This document shows positions 46,260-55,617 of a stretch of DNA of 64,000 nucleotides, one piece after another. The notes below the pieces were generated by a model. It was not told the DNA's origin and ran no database searches. It saw only the letters and a program-made list of their open reading frames with translations. The translations under genes were made by a program, and so were the position numbers. Origin of the DNA: Brochothrix thermosphacta DSM 20171 = FSL F6-1036 (GTDB taxonomy: Bacteria > Bacillota > Bacilli > Lactobacillales > Listeriaceae); contig NZ_CP145608.1 in NCBI RefSeq assembly GCF_036884295.1, positions 1,860,001 to 1,924,000 on the forward strand. Reading direction: 5' to 3'. Within the stretch, counting starts at the first letter, position 1. Every line of letters starts with the position of its first letter.

Positions 46260-47807
46260 CTAAACCTCTTTATATACCGTTTCACTTAGTATGCGTGATG
46301 AGGATTTTCCGTCCGTATAATCAAAGTTCTTTGATTTGAATTCCAAAACTTTTTCATAATCATATGTTTCTTTTTCTAGTGCCTCTATAAGGTCATCAAT
46401 TGCATCCACAATTTTACCGGGAACAAAAGAATCGTATTCTTCATAAAAACCACGACCATTAATATATAGATTTTTATCAAATGCATAAAAAATCATTGGA
46501 ATTTCAAGAATAGAAGCCTCGTAAATAGTAGATGAATAATCGGTTATCAATATTGACGAGACACAAAGCAAATCATTTATTTCCCTGTAATCTGTCATAT
46601 TAATGATGACATCCTGATATTCGTTCGGTACTGTAAAACTATTTTTAACTAAAAAATGAGATTTAATTAAAAATATTGCGTCGTTACTTCTGCAATATTT
46701 TGCGATTTTTCGTAAATCTAATTTATGGAACGGGAAATAAGCACTTCTTGGACCACCACCTCTAAAAGTGGGGCCATATAAAATAACTTTTTTAGCATTT
46801 TTTATTTGCGGATAAAGGTTATATACTTTTTCCTTTGTCTCCGTTATATACTTATCCGAGAAAAAAGAATCTGTTTTAGGAATGCCTGTAGCTAAAACAC
46901 TTTCATTCGGAATCGCAAACGCCTCTGCATAGAAGCCAGCAACATGTTGCGAACTTACAAAAGATAAATCATATATTTTATGATTCTCACCAGCTAGTAA
47001 AGGAGCCGATGGTTTTCCTAATCTACTGTAGCCAAAAGTTTTAAATGCCCCATTTGCATGCCATAACTGTACCAATTTAATATCTTTCTTTTCATTTATA
47101 GGTAATTCATTAATCATTGGCTGGTAATCTTCTATAAAAATATAATCTGACGTCGCAGCATGGAAAGGAATCGCAATTTTATCTTTAAGAGAGCTTCTTT
47201 CCCATATGTTTTTTTTGAATGCCATTCTAATCGATCCTTTAAATCCATCAGCAACTAATTGATTATATACATACTCTAAATTCCCACCTATTTGCTCTCT
47301 AGAAGCAGATGTAAAGAACACCTTTTTCTTACGCTTAAAACGTTTTAACACATAAAAAAATTGGAACAGTGCCAGATACATTTTTTTATTTCTTGATTTA
47401 TTCAAACCTTTTTTTATCTTAGATTTAACTGCTAATGCAACAGTATTTTTATTTGCTGTTAGTTCGGCTGTGAAATGATTTTTTTTAGCATCTTTTATTT
47501 TAATATTTTTATCTTTTGAATCAATCTCTAATGGTGCAATTATTTTCACTATTCTTGAGCTTGTTTTTGCAAATAGTTCCCAGTTACCTTCGGGTATCAC
47601 CTCACCATTATAAAGTGTGTAAAGATTAAAACTAGCTCTTATGCTTCCCTCTTTCTCAGTTAGTGAGGTGGTAGGAAGTTCGATTGCAATGTCTTTACAT
47701 TTCAAAAAAACTTGTTCAATAGTATCAACATATTTTGTTTGCATAATTTCTACTGCAAAAATCATTCTCGTTACATAAATATTTTTTATATACATTTTTT
47801 CATCCAT
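46260..47807 (-). CDS. CDP-glycerol glycerophosphotransferase family protein, 515 aa
   Basis: The C-terminal 350 residues match the TagF/TarF-type glycerophosphotransferase fold: VQLWHANGAFKTFGYS, ATGIPKTDSFF, VILYGPTFRG, FLIKSHFL, and ITDYSSTIYEASI. Such enzymes add glycerol-phosphate from CDP-glycerol to wall teichoic acid or capsule at the inner membrane face. The N-terminal 150 residues are a separate beta-rich domain. AGAAGG lies 9 nt before the ATG at 47805-47807; the frame's earlier ATGs overlap that site. No other teichoic acid genes are nearby, so this looks like an accessory decoration unit. Confidence 0.85.
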   Translation of the reverse strand: MDEKMYIKNIYVTRMIFAVEIMQTKYVDTIEQVFLKCKDIAIELPTTSLTEKEGSIRASFNLYTLYNGEVIPEGNWELFAKTSSRIVKIIAPLEIDSKDKNIKIKDAKKNHFTAELTANKNTVALAVKSKIKKGLNKSRNKKMYLALFQFFYVLKRFKRKKKVFFTSASREQIGGNLEYVYNQLVADGFKGSIRMAFKKNIWERSSLKDKIAIPFHAATSDYIFIEDYQPMINELPINEKKDIKLVQLWHANGAFKTFGYSRLGKPSAPLLAGENHKIYDLSFVSSQHVAGFYAEAFAIPNESVLATGIPKTDSFFSDKYITETKEKVYNLYPQIKNAKKVILYGPTFRGGGPRSAYFPFHKLDLRKIAKYCRSNDAIFLIKSHFLVKNSFTVPNEYQDVIINMTDYREINDLLCVSSILITDYSSTIYEASILEIPMIFYAFDKNLYINGRGFYEEYDSFVPGKIVDAIDDLIEALEKETYDYEKVLEFKSKNFDYTDGKSSSRILSETVYKEV

Positions 47808-47945
47808 TAAATACATCCTTCTCATTTAAAGTCATAGAATTCCATTATATTTAAAACTAACTCGTATTATTGTTGTTGTTTTATATCTCCCCCTGCCTTG
47901 AGTAACTTAAAATTAACTTTATTTTTCTAATTCTACGTTATTCAT

Positions 47946-48044
47946 TTGAAAAAAAGCATTAATAATTAATGCTTTAACAAATAGTCACTATTTTTTTCAG
48001 TTAAAAGAGTTTAGAAAAATTTCATTATCCTTTTCAACAACATA
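47946..48044 (-). ncRNA. Candidate small RNA or attenuated leader upstream of the TagF-like gene
   Basis: A promoter at 48051-48080 would start a minus-strand transcript near 48044. It meets a hairpin at 47953-47975 (11-nt perfect inverted repeat AAAGCATTAAT/ATTAATGCTTT) with T residues at 47949-47955. No gene lies between, so the product is a roughly 95-nt RNA, or a leader whose partial readthrough feeds the TagF-like gene starting at 47807. Confidence 0.45.
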
Positions 48045-48050
48045 TCTTAT

Positions 48051-48080
48051 ATACTATCAATATGTAACAAGCATTGTCAA
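48051..48080 (-). promoter_or_regulatory. Probable promoter of the 47.9-kb leader
   Basis: Minus-strand -35 TTGACA at 48075-48080 and -10 TAGTAT at 48051-48056 with an 18-nt spacer. The -10 is weak. Confidence 0.45.
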
Positions 48081-48082
48081 CA

Positions 48083-48128
48083 ATAAAAAACATTCATGTT
48101 ATAACAGATATAACATGAATGTTTTTTA
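48083..48128. terminator. Strong symmetrical terminator
   Basis: Perfect arms AACATTCATGTTATA and TATAACATGAATGTT around a 5-nt loop, with A- and T-runs on both sides, so it works in both directions. It probably ends the leftward sugar operon. A second hairpin without T-run (AGACGATTGT/ACAATCGTCT, 48208-48236) lies just after the esterase stop. Confidence 0.85.
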
Positions 48129-48248
48129 TAAATATTTTCATAGTAATCATGTTTTTCTAAAATTTTTTTCATTTACTATTTCTAATTTAGGTTAATATTC
48201 ATATAAGAGACGATTGTTCTAAATACACAATCGTCTACTTCATTTCTT

Positions 48249-48989
48249 TTAATCTAGTTCACGTAAGGCCTGTTCTAAACTTTTATCCCAATAAGACCAT
48301 GTATGATTCTCGCCTATGCCAAGTGAAAAACGATAATCCAGTGATCGACTTTGCGCAAATGCCTCTAATTTACGATTGTAAGCGTAGAGAAAATCGAGAT
48401 CCCCACAGTATTGTCTTACGACTAATTGGGGATTTACTTTTTCAGTTTGACAATAAGCGTGTTCAAGATCATTTATACTTAGGGGGATGTTTTCAGGTTT
48501 GCCAAAAAGACGTGTGAATTCAGTATTACGCCCATTATCATTTTTCCACAATTCATCTAAATACATTGCCCCCGAAAAACTAACCACTGTTGCAAATTTC
48601 TCAGCTTGATTTAATCCCCATTTCAACGCACCAAAACCACCCATAGATAAGCCCATGACATGTGTACGTTCAGCAGGAATCTTTCTGTTTAAGAAATAGG
48701 CTACTTGTGCTGGTAGTTCTTCAGAAAGATAGCTATAGTAGTTAGCACCCTCACCGATATCATGATAAAAACTACGCCCCACTTCTGGCATCACCACAAC
48801 AATCGGTTTCCCCATGATATAGCGTGCGACAGATGAATTGTTTAACCACGCATTACTGTCATCAGACAAACCATGTAGTAAATACACTAACTGCAGGTCA
48901 TCATCTGTTGCTTGTTCTGGAAATAACACGTTAACATTGGTTGCCATACCAAGTTTATGAGAATAAAAATTTAATTTTAAAAGCGCCAT
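48249..48989 (-). CDS. Alpha/beta-hydrolase esterase (EstA/esterase D-like), 246 aa
   Basis: Serine hydrolase with YLLHGLSDDSNAWL forming the oxyanion region, nucleophile elbow GLSMGGFGALKWG, acid in CGDLDFLYAYN, and histidine in GENHTWSYW. It resembles lactococcal tributyrin esterase EstA and the esterase D family. AAAGGAG precedes the ATG, 3 nt after the LacI-family stop. Being in a sugar operon, it may remove acyl groups from imported oligosaccharides; this is inferred. Confidence 0.88.
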   Translation of the reverse strand: MALLKLNFYSHKLGMATNVNVLFPEQATDDDLQLVYLLHGLSDDSNAWLNNSSVARYIMGKPIVVVMPEVGRSFYHDIGEGANYYSYLSEELPAQVAYFLNRKIPAERTHVMGLSMGGFGALKWGLNQAEKFATVVSFSGAMYLDELWKNDNGRNTEFTRLFGKPENIPLSINDLEHAYCQTEKVNPQLVVRQYCGDLDFLYAYNRKLEAFAQSRSLDYRFSLGIGENHTWSYWDKSLEQALRELD

Positions 48990-48992
48990 CTA

Positions 48993-49961
48993 CTAACTCT
49001 CCTTTTCCAGCGATTCGCCTGTAATAAGGCTTGTATATACTTTTTTATGTGCGGCATCTTCATTTTGAATGATTGCTACAATCTGTTTAGCCGCTTCAAT
49101 ACCCCAATGGTATTTCGAGTAACCAATCGTCGTCAGTCGTGGTGTTAAAAACGAAGCAATTTCAATGTTATCAAAACCGACCATTTTAATATCTCGACCA
49201 ATTAACAAATCAGTTTTAGCAAATACCTTATACATGCCGACTGCCATTTCATCATTAAAAGAAAAAACAGTAATAGGATAACGACTATTTTCACTTAAAA
49301 TTTGTCGCGCTGCTCGTTGACCAGATTTGCGTGAAAAGTCGCCATCAATCCAATTAACCTCACATTTATTTTCACTTGCCCAACGCTTCGCTGTCTTATA
49401 ACGCGATTGGCTATCATAAGAAGCTTCTGGTCCAGTCACAATATAAAGAGGTAACTCATCATATTGACCTAACTGCGTTAAAGCGGCATTAGTGCCGCCC
49501 TCATTATCCAATAAAACTGTGCCGATGCGAGGGTGAACAATATCACGATCCATGGTAACGATATTATTATCAAGATCCGCCAGCCTTAAAATTTCATCAT
49601 CATCAAAAGCAGCATCTAATATAATCGCCCCATCAATTAATTTTTCAGGAATAAATCGGTGCGATTGTTCACCACTACAAACGATCATTTCGTAGTTTTC
49701 TTTTTGCAATTGCAACTTAATGCCATGCAAAAGCTCACCATAAAAAGCCCCGCTATAATCTGCTAAAAACACACCGATAATGTTGGATTGATTTCGTTTG
49801 AGCGTACGTGCAGCATTGTTAGGCACATAGTGTAACTCATCTGCTGCTTTGATGATGATTGCGCGTGTCGCTTCCGAAACTTTATGACTATTGTTCAAAG
49901 CATAAGAAACCGTCGATATTGAATAACCGGTTTTCTTTGCAATGTCTTTGATCCCTACCAT
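48993..49961 (-). CDS. LacI family transcriptional regulator, 322 aa
   Basis: N-terminal helix-turn-helix IKDIAKKTGYSISTVSYALNN with hinge helix NNAARTLKRNQSN, then a periplasmic-binding-protein-like effector domain (IIGVFLADYSGAFYGELL, KMVGFDNIEIASFLTPRLTTI). It sits between the esterase and the GH94 phosphorylase genes and probably represses the divergent sugar operons through the GAAACGTTTC sites at 55467-55476 and 55575-55584. The inducer is expected to be sophorose or a short beta-1,2-glucan. Confidence 0.9.
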   Translation of the reverse strand: MVGIKDIAKKTGYSISTVSYALNNSHKVSEATRAIIIKAADELHYVPNNAARTLKRNQSNIIGVFLADYSGAFYGELLHGIKLQLQKENYEMIVCSGEQSHRFIPEKLIDGAIILDAAFDDDEILRLADLDNNIVTMDRDIVHPRIGTVLLDNEGGTNAALTQLGQYDELPLYIVTGPEASYDSQSRYKTAKRWASENKCEVNWIDGDFSRKSGQRAARQILSENSRYPITVFSFNDEMAVGMYKVFAKTDLLIGRDIKMVGFDNIEIASFLTPRLTTIGYSKYHWGIEAAKQIVAIIQNEDAAHKKVYTSLITGESLEKES

Positions 49962-49980
49962 ACTTTGTTCACCTTACCTC

Positions 49981-52900
49981 TCACTGCGAAATCACAAGTG
50001 TGATGTGATTATCATCTTCTTTAAGTATACTATCTATCATACTTTTTTCTAGCGTTATCCCTGAATTTCGATAAATTCCGGTTGTTGCCTTTGTCACAAT
50101 TTCAGAATCGTTCACTACTAGGCTCGTCTGATCGCCTGCTTCAATACTAATATGAACAGGTCGATTTGCAAGTGTTTGTGTCACTTTTAGTGGCAATTCC
50201 TTTAAATCAAGAACAGGATCAAACACATAGGATGTGGCAGTTTCACGCAAACCAACACATTGACTGATCAATTGATGCAGATAAATACCTGGTCCACTTG
50301 AGTAGACACGCCAGCCGCCAGCAACTGCAATATCACCTGTACGTAGTTTGTCGAAGTTTTCAGCTGCATCATAGCGGTTGATAAATTGCGCATCAGAGCT
50401 GCTAAAATACGCATTTCTTTGACGTGGCAATGCTGACGCTACTGTTTCATGAACCACAACTGGATTAATACGTAACAACTCAGTGACAGCTGTGGTTTCA
50501 CCCATTGCAACCAATGCTTCAACATAACGAATATGGGCATGGAGATAAGCTAACCCTACTTCTCGTCCGAAATTAGCCGCTTGCTCTGCTCGCTTAAAGT
50601 ATTGTGAAATACCATCTTGGTATTGTGCTGGGTGATTCATGAGACGTACACCGTCTTCAAAATGCAATTCTTTTTTAATAAGTGCCAATTGTTTTTCTGC
50701 TTGTTCCTTGCTCACAAGTCCTGCAATAATACTACGCGTGAGCGGTATCAAACGATAAGAAATATTTGTCTTCGTATCTGTCGGATGGATAAGTGGGGTC
50801 ACATGGCCTGTTTCTTCAAATTCAAGAAAGCCAGGAATGACATCATCTGTCGCTAAACAGTATTTTTCAAAGTCAGCTTTGATTCCAGCAGCTAATGCGC
50901 TAACTTTTTTATTGTCTGGTAATACTTCAGCTAATGTTTTAAATACTTGGTATGTTAATGTGACTGTCCAAGATGAAACAAGTCGCTCTTTGATTGCAAC
51001 ACTTGCGGGTTGTAACGTATCATCCCAATCCCCATTACCGTAATTAGATAAGAAGGTTCCTGGCATAAAATGTGACTCAATGGTTGCAATGGCTTTATCC
51101 ATATGCGCTCGTAATGTATCACCTGTTGTTTGTTTAAATGTATGATTATCCGTATAAGGTAAAACTTCATCTAAAAAGGCAATATCTCCTGTTTGTTGTA
51201 AATAATCACCAATAATTTTCAAAGGCCATACTATAATATCGCCATGGCTTTCTTCTTGTTGAATTTCGCGGTAATCATCAAACATAAACCATTGTGGCCA
51301 ATCACCCGTTTGTTCATATTGATGTGAGTACAATTCGCGCAGAATACTCTTCATGGCTTCTTTATTATTGAACGTACGGAAAAATTCAAAAGGACCTTGG
51401 CAAACATCACGTGTTCCCCAAGCAGCGCCACTGTATTGTTCTAAACCATGCGGTGACGCATAGTGTACAAGCATATTGTGTGTGTACCAGAAAGTTGTAA
51501 GATTTAATGTTGTCGCTAACGCTGTTGGTGCTTCAAACGCTAAGTCATTCACTAAACCTTTATAATAAGCAGTTATCTTCGCTTGTTCTTCTACAAATGT
51601 ACCTGCTTGAGGCAAGCCCTCGCGATCACCAGTCTGCAGAGTCAATACAAACTCTGTTTGTGGCGTTGTTTCGAGCACTGTTAAATCAGCTTCTGCTGCC
51701 ATTCCTTCCACAAAATAGTCACTGTTCATTTTCGTTTTGATTTGAGAACCATCAAATAGTAACGCATATCGAGGCAAACCCTTCACATTAAATAGAATAG
51801 CATTAGTTTCTTCTACACTATCAACAGCGCAATTTTCTTCATGCTCATTCGCACCAAACGAATGATTGGTTGTTATCACAAATGAATAAGATAACTTATT
51901 TTCAGATGTAATGGTTAAACGAATTTCCTTACTTTCACTGGTTACTTCGTTTGTAACAACTAGTACGTCATTGTCTAATTGATAGAACCAGCGCGTATAG
52001 TTTGCACCCATTTCAAATAACGTTGGCATTGTTAATAATTGTAAACCCGTTGTTGTTTTCAAATAAATACGCTGACCACTATTACGTAAAATATTTAAAG
52101 GATTACGTGAATGTGTGAGCCACTTATTTAAATTGGTATTACCTTGAACCACCTGTGAGTTAAATACACCCGTCATCCAAGAAGTTGTCGCTAATGTGTG
52201 TTGCGGTTTTAAAACATCGACTTTATCTAGGAGGACGTGCCCGTGCTGACGAGCAACCAATAATTCTTTTTGGAGCGTTACAACATGGCTATGCTCAGCT
52301 GTAAAGAAAGATAAATAGGCTTCATCACTATTTCGTTCAGGTGTTACAATTGTTTCATATCGACTATCAATCTTTTCGTTACTCCATGATTTACCTGCTA
52401 AATGAGTGATTGGCATCTTAAATCCTGCTGTTTTTGTTTGAGCTACTTCACCCTTTATTAACTCTCTATAAGTTGTTTTTAAAAGATCAGCATCGATGGT
52501 TTCACTTGCGTGTTGACCTATATCTTTTTTATACCATACATAAAAAGTAGCATTCACAGCTTCATTTGGTTTAAACGTTTCTGTCTGCAACCATAATTGT
52601 GACATTTCATATTGGTAGATACGACTTGCTAATTTGGGTTGTTTTAACCCCGAAAGTTCGCCTGTTTGTTTATATGACAAACCATATACATCAAACCCAT
52701 CCGTTGCATATGCAACGGTAGGTTGAAAACTGCCGACTTCAATTTGTGGGAAGGCACCATTTTGAGCCTGATTTTGTTTGGCTAATAAACGGTAACCACT
52801 TTCTGCTTCTACTGCACGGATATCGATGTATTGTGATGTATAAGCTTCATTACTACGCAATGCCCCTTCTTCAGCTAAACCTAAATCTTGCGAAAAGACT

Positions 52901-53247
52901 AAATCCGCTGTTTGTGAAAGACCTGCAATTGCTACATCATAAAAATAGCCATGTTCATGCAAACTCAATCGCACAGTATAAGGTTGATTATCTATTCTAC
53001 CAGTATATGTAACTGCTTTTGACTCAATCGCGATTTCACAAGTGTGAGTCAACAAAGGGACATAGCTGATTGTTTCATCATTATACTGACGTAAATAAAT
53101 TTGTTGTAATGGTTCATCAAAAGGATGTAATACAACTTGATTAAGCAAAATATTATCTGCTTGAATGGCCTGAATGCCACCATTGTCGTACAGATAGACA
53201 TTCATGTTCGCCGCTTTTAAGTGATTCGCTGCTTTTTTGTATGTCAA
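49981..53247 (-). CDS. GH94 phosphorylase, probable 1,2-beta-oligoglucan phosphorylase, 1088 aa
   Basis: Length and gene neighbourhood match the Listeria innocua 1,2-beta-oligoglucan phosphorylase, not the shorter cellobiose or chitobiose enzymes. The catalytic (alpha/alpha)6 barrel has GAAWGTRDVCQGPFEFF, PQWFMFDDYREIQ and the general-acid motif NGDWDD (Asp743 by position), followed by FNSSSDAQF-like phosphate-site sequence (YFSSSDAQFINRYDA). The N-terminal 550 residues are beta-sandwich. It would cleave beta-1,2-glucans with phosphate, yielding glucose-1-phosphate. The start is TTG (53245-53247) after AAGGGAG; an internal ATG at 53205 is the alternative. Confidence 0.85.
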   Translation of the reverse strand: MTYKKAANHLKAANMNVYLYDNGGIQAIQADNILLNQVVLHPFDEPLQQIYLRQYNDETISYVPLLTHTCEIAIESKAVTYTGRIDNQPYTVRLSLHEHGYFYDVAIAGLSQTADLVFSQDLGLAEEGALRSNEAYTSQYIDIRAVEAESGYRLLAKQNQAQNGAFPQIEVGSFQPTVAYATDGFDVYGLSYKQTGELSGLKQPKLASRIYQYEMSQLWLQTETFKPNEAVNATFYVWYKKDIGQHASETIDADLLKTTYRELIKGEVAQTKTAGFKMPITHLAGKSWSNEKIDSRYETIVTPERNSDEAYLSFFTAEHSHVVTLQKELLVARQHGHVLLDKVDVLKPQHTLATTSWMTGVFNSQVVQGNTNLNKWLTHSRNPLNILRNSGQRIYLKTTTGLQLLTMPTLFEMGANYTRWFYQLDNDVLVVTNEVTSESKEIRLTITSENKLSYSFVITTNHSFGANEHEENCAVDSVEETNAILFNVKGLPRYALLFDGSQIKTKMNSDYFVEGMAAEADLTVLETTPQTEFVLTLQTGDREGLPQAGTFVEEQAKITAYYKGLVNDLAFEAPTALATTLNLTTFWYTHNMLVHYASPHGLEQYSGAAWGTRDVCQGPFEFFRTFNNKEAMKSILRELYSHQYEQTGDWPQWFMFDDYREIQQEESHGDIIVWPLKIIGDYLQQTGDIAFLDEVLPYTDNHTFKQTTGDTLRAHMDKAIATIESHFMPGTFLSNYGNGDWDDTLQPASVAIKERLVSSWTVTLTYQVFKTLAEVLPDNKKVSALAAGIKADFEKYCLATDDVIPGFLEFEETGHVTPLIHPTDTKTNISYRLIPLTRSIIAGLVSKEQAEKQLALIKKELHFEDGVRLMNHPAQYQDGISQYFKRAEQAANFGREVGLAYLHAHIRYVEALVAMGETTAVTELLRINPVVVHETVASALPRQRNAYFSSSDAQFINRYDAAENFDKLRTGDIAVAGGWRVYSSGPGIYLHQLISQCVGLRETATSYVFDPVLDLKELPLKVTQTLANRPVHISIEAGDQTSLVVNDSEIVTKATTGIYRNSGITLEKSMIDSILKEDDNHITLVISQ

Positions 53248-53252
53248 TACGC

Positions 53253-55424
53253 TTAGCTCCCTTCCTTAACTGTCAGTGTTTTGCGTTCAGATACATGTGC
53301 TGAATCGAACCCAACAGTAAAATGCAATTCGCCTGCATCTATGCGATAATTCGTTTGTGAATCATAATAACCTAATTCTTTATAAGGAAGTGTTAACGTA
53401 ATTGTTGCTGTTGTTTGTGGTGCCATTGTTAACTTATGGAAACGTTTCAATTCCTTAATAGGACGACTGACCGCTGCAATTGGATCGTTCATATATAATT
53501 GTACAACATCAGATGTTGTCGTTGTACCTGTATTTGCAACAGTTACTTCAATGCTAACTGCTTCATCTTTTTGCAATTGTGTGTTGGCAATTGACCAGTC
53601 TGTAATTGTTAATTCACCATAACTTAAGCCATAACCGAACGGATATAATGGCGTGTTAGCAACGTCTAAATAGCTTGAAGCAAAGGCTGCATCAGCATCT
53701 GCTGCATCAACTGGACGCCCTGTTGGAAGTTGGTTGTAATAAATCGGTACTTGACCAACTGCTCGAGGAAACGACATCGTTAACTTAGCAGACGGCGCTA
53801 CTTTACCGCTTAACACACGAGTTAATGCATTCGCACCTTCAGAACCTGGGAACCAAGCGATTAATATTGCTTTTGCATAGGCTTCAATACCTGTTAATTC
53901 TAACGGTCGACCATTGAAAATAACCAATGTAATATTTTCGTTCACTTCTGCGACCGCTTTGATTAATTTTTGTTGTGCTGCTGCTAATTGAATATTTGAA
54001 CGGCTGCTTGCTTCACCTGACTCATCACTTGTTTCACCAACTGCTAAGACAACTGAATCGCTTAGTTTTGCTGCTGCTACTGCTTCTGCAATTTCCGCAT
54101 CGGTAATTGTTTGATGATCTGCAGTTGGAACAACTGTGGCATTGGTGAATGTTTCTTTGAATTTCGTCGCTAAAACTGGTGTTTCATCACGTTTACCAAA
54201 AATAACCCAACCGCCTAATAAATCATCACTTTCAGCAAATGGCCCAACTAAAGCTACTTTCGCTTCAGTATTCAAAGGCAATGTTTGCTCATCATTTTTC
54301 AGTAGTACAAAACTTTCTTCTGCCGCACGACGTGCGATATCCAAATGTTCTTCTGATAACTCTTTATTTTCTAAATCAAGACCACGGTAAGGATTTTCGA
54401 ATAATCCTAAGTCATTTTTTAATGTTAAAATACGCAAGACCGCTTCATCAAGGATAGCTGTTTCAATTTCACCACGTTCCACTAAAACTTCTAAATACTC
54501 GATATAACATGAAGACATCATTTCAATATCAATACCAGCTTTAAGTGCTAATTCTGCTGCACCCTCTTTACCACCTGTCACACCATGATAAACCAACTCT
54601 TTAACTGCACCCCAGTCAGAAATTGTTACCCCTTCGAATGCTAATCGTTCACGTAAAATATCACGGAAGATATATGTATTCGCACTAACTGGTACGCCTT
54701 CAAATAAGTTGAATGCACTCATTACTAATTTTGCACCTTCATCTAATGCCGCTTCATATGCTGGCAAATGATTTTGGAAGAGTTCTTTACGTGATAAATC
54801 AACCGTGTTATACTCACGTCCGCCTTCAACCATACCGTAGCCGGCAAAATGTTTGACACAGGCAGCGATTTTTTCTTGATTGCCATGAAGTTCGTTTGCT
54901 GGTCCTTGGTAACCTCGAACAAATGCGCGTGCCATTTCTTGATTGACATAAACATCTTCACCTGAAGCTTCCATTACACGACCCCAACGCGCATCACGAA
55001 CAAGATCAACCATTGGTGAAAATGTAACATGATGCCCTTGTGTACTTGTTTCATATGCGGACATACTTGCTGTTTCTTCTACTATTGCTGGATTAAATGT
55101 TCCTGCCATTGCTAATGGAATAGGATAAATTGTTTTATAACCGTGAATCGCATCTATCATAAATAGAAGCGGAATTTTATTAGGATCAGTTGTTAAATGT
55201 TGGTTTTGAATTTTACGTGCGTTTTCGGCATCTGGTACACCTAAAATAGAGCCTACCAAACCAATTTCTTCTTCTGTGACATGTAAATCAGTCATTGGTC
55301 CTGTAATTTGTTCTTCATTACGATCCGCTTCAAAGTAAAAGGGATTTAATTGTAATAGCTGTGCAACCTTTTGTTTTACCGTCATTTTACTTAATAACAC
55401 TTGTAATTTTTCATTTTCCATCAT
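53253..55424 (-). CDS. GH3 beta-glucosidase (BglX-like), 723 aa
   Basis: Three-part GH3 enzyme: a TIM barrel with nucleophile Asp270 in TISDWGAVKE, an alpha/beta sandwich (VLAVGETSDESGEASSR), and a C-terminal fibronectin III-like domain (LYPFGYGLSYGE onward). No signal peptide, so it is cytoplasmic. It would hydrolyse sophorose and short gluco-oligosaccharides left by the phosphorylase, as shown for the neighbouring GH3 enzyme in Listeria. Two consecutive ATG codons (55419-55424) follow AGGAGG; either may start. First gene of the leftward operon. Confidence 0.92.
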   Translation of the reverse strand: MMENEKLQVLLSKMTVKQKVAQLLQLNPFYFEADRNEEQITGPMTDLHVTEEEIGLVGSILGVPDAENARKIQNQHLTTDPNKIPLLFMIDAIHGYKTIYPIPLAMAGTFNPAIVEETASMSAYETSTQGHHVTFSPMVDLVRDARWGRVMEASGEDVYVNQEMARAFVRGYQGPANELHGNQEKIAACVKHFAGYGMVEGGREYNTVDLSRKELFQNHLPAYEAALDEGAKLVMSAFNLFEGVPVSANTYIFRDILRERLAFEGVTISDWGAVKELVYHGVTGGKEGAAELALKAGIDIEMMSSCYIEYLEVLVERGEIETAILDEAVLRILTLKNDLGLFENPYRGLDLENKELSEEHLDIARRAAEESFVLLKNDEQTLPLNTEAKVALVGPFAESDDLLGGWVIFGKRDETPVLATKFKETFTNATVVPTADHQTITDAEIAEAVAAAKLSDSVVLAVGETSDESGEASSRSNIQLAAAQQKLIKAVAEVNENITLVIFNGRPLELTGIEAYAKAILIAWFPGSEGANALTRVLSGKVAPSAKLTMSFPRAVGQVPIYYNQLPTGRPVDAADADAAFASSYLDVANTPLYPFGYGLSYGELTITDWSIANTQLQKDEAVSIEVTVANTGTTTTSDVVQLYMNDPIAAVSRPIKELKRFHKLTMAPQTTATITLTLPYKELGYYDSQTNYRIDAGELHFTVGFDSAHVSERKTLTVKEGS

Positions 55425-55465
55425 TCATTCCTCCTAGATTAACTTTTGTATTATCGTACGCTTAT

Positions 55466-55478
55466 CGAAACGTTTCAC
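55466..55478. promoter_or_regulatory. LacI-type operator O1
   Basis: Perfect palindrome GAAACGTTTC at 55467-55476 in the context CGAAACGTTTCACTTAGACA. It lies downstream of the leftward promoter and is nearly identical over 19 nt to the second site at 55574. Confidence 0.75.
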
Positions 55479-55490
55479 TTAGACATATTA

Positions 55491-55519
55491 AGCATAAACT
55501 ATATCAAAAGCATAATCAA
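55491..55519 (-). promoter_or_regulatory. Leftward promoter of GH3-GH94-lacI-esterase
   Basis: Minus-strand -35 TTGATT at 55514-55519 and -10 TATGCT at 55491-55496, 17-nt spacer. An overlapping alternative pairs TTGCAC with TATAGT (16-nt spacer) a few bases upstream. Confidence 0.6.
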
Positions 55520-55536
55520 GTGCAAAAAAACAAAAC

Positions 55537-55586
55537 TTGCAACCGCTTACTTTTTAAGGTAAGATGATTTTAGCGAAACGTTTCAC
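55537..55586 (+). promoter_or_regulatory. Rightward ABC-operon promoter with cre site and operator O2
   Basis: -35 TTGCAA (55537-55542) and -10 TAAGAT (55560-55565) with a 17-nt spacer. TTGCAACCGCTTACT (55537-55551) fits the cre consensus WTGNAANCGNWNNCW at every position and covers the -35, so CcpA should repress. GAAACGTTTC (55575-55584) lies at about +5 to +15, ideal for the LacI repressor. Confidence 0.75.
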
Positions 55587-55617
55587 TAAGACAATTACAT
55601 TTCAGGAGGAGAGTTTT

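Noticed and set aside
49981-53247. Cellobiose phosphorylase assignment for the GH94 protein
   Set aside because: About 1088 residues is too long for the cellobiose enzymes, and the neighbours match the beta-1,2-glucan locus better.
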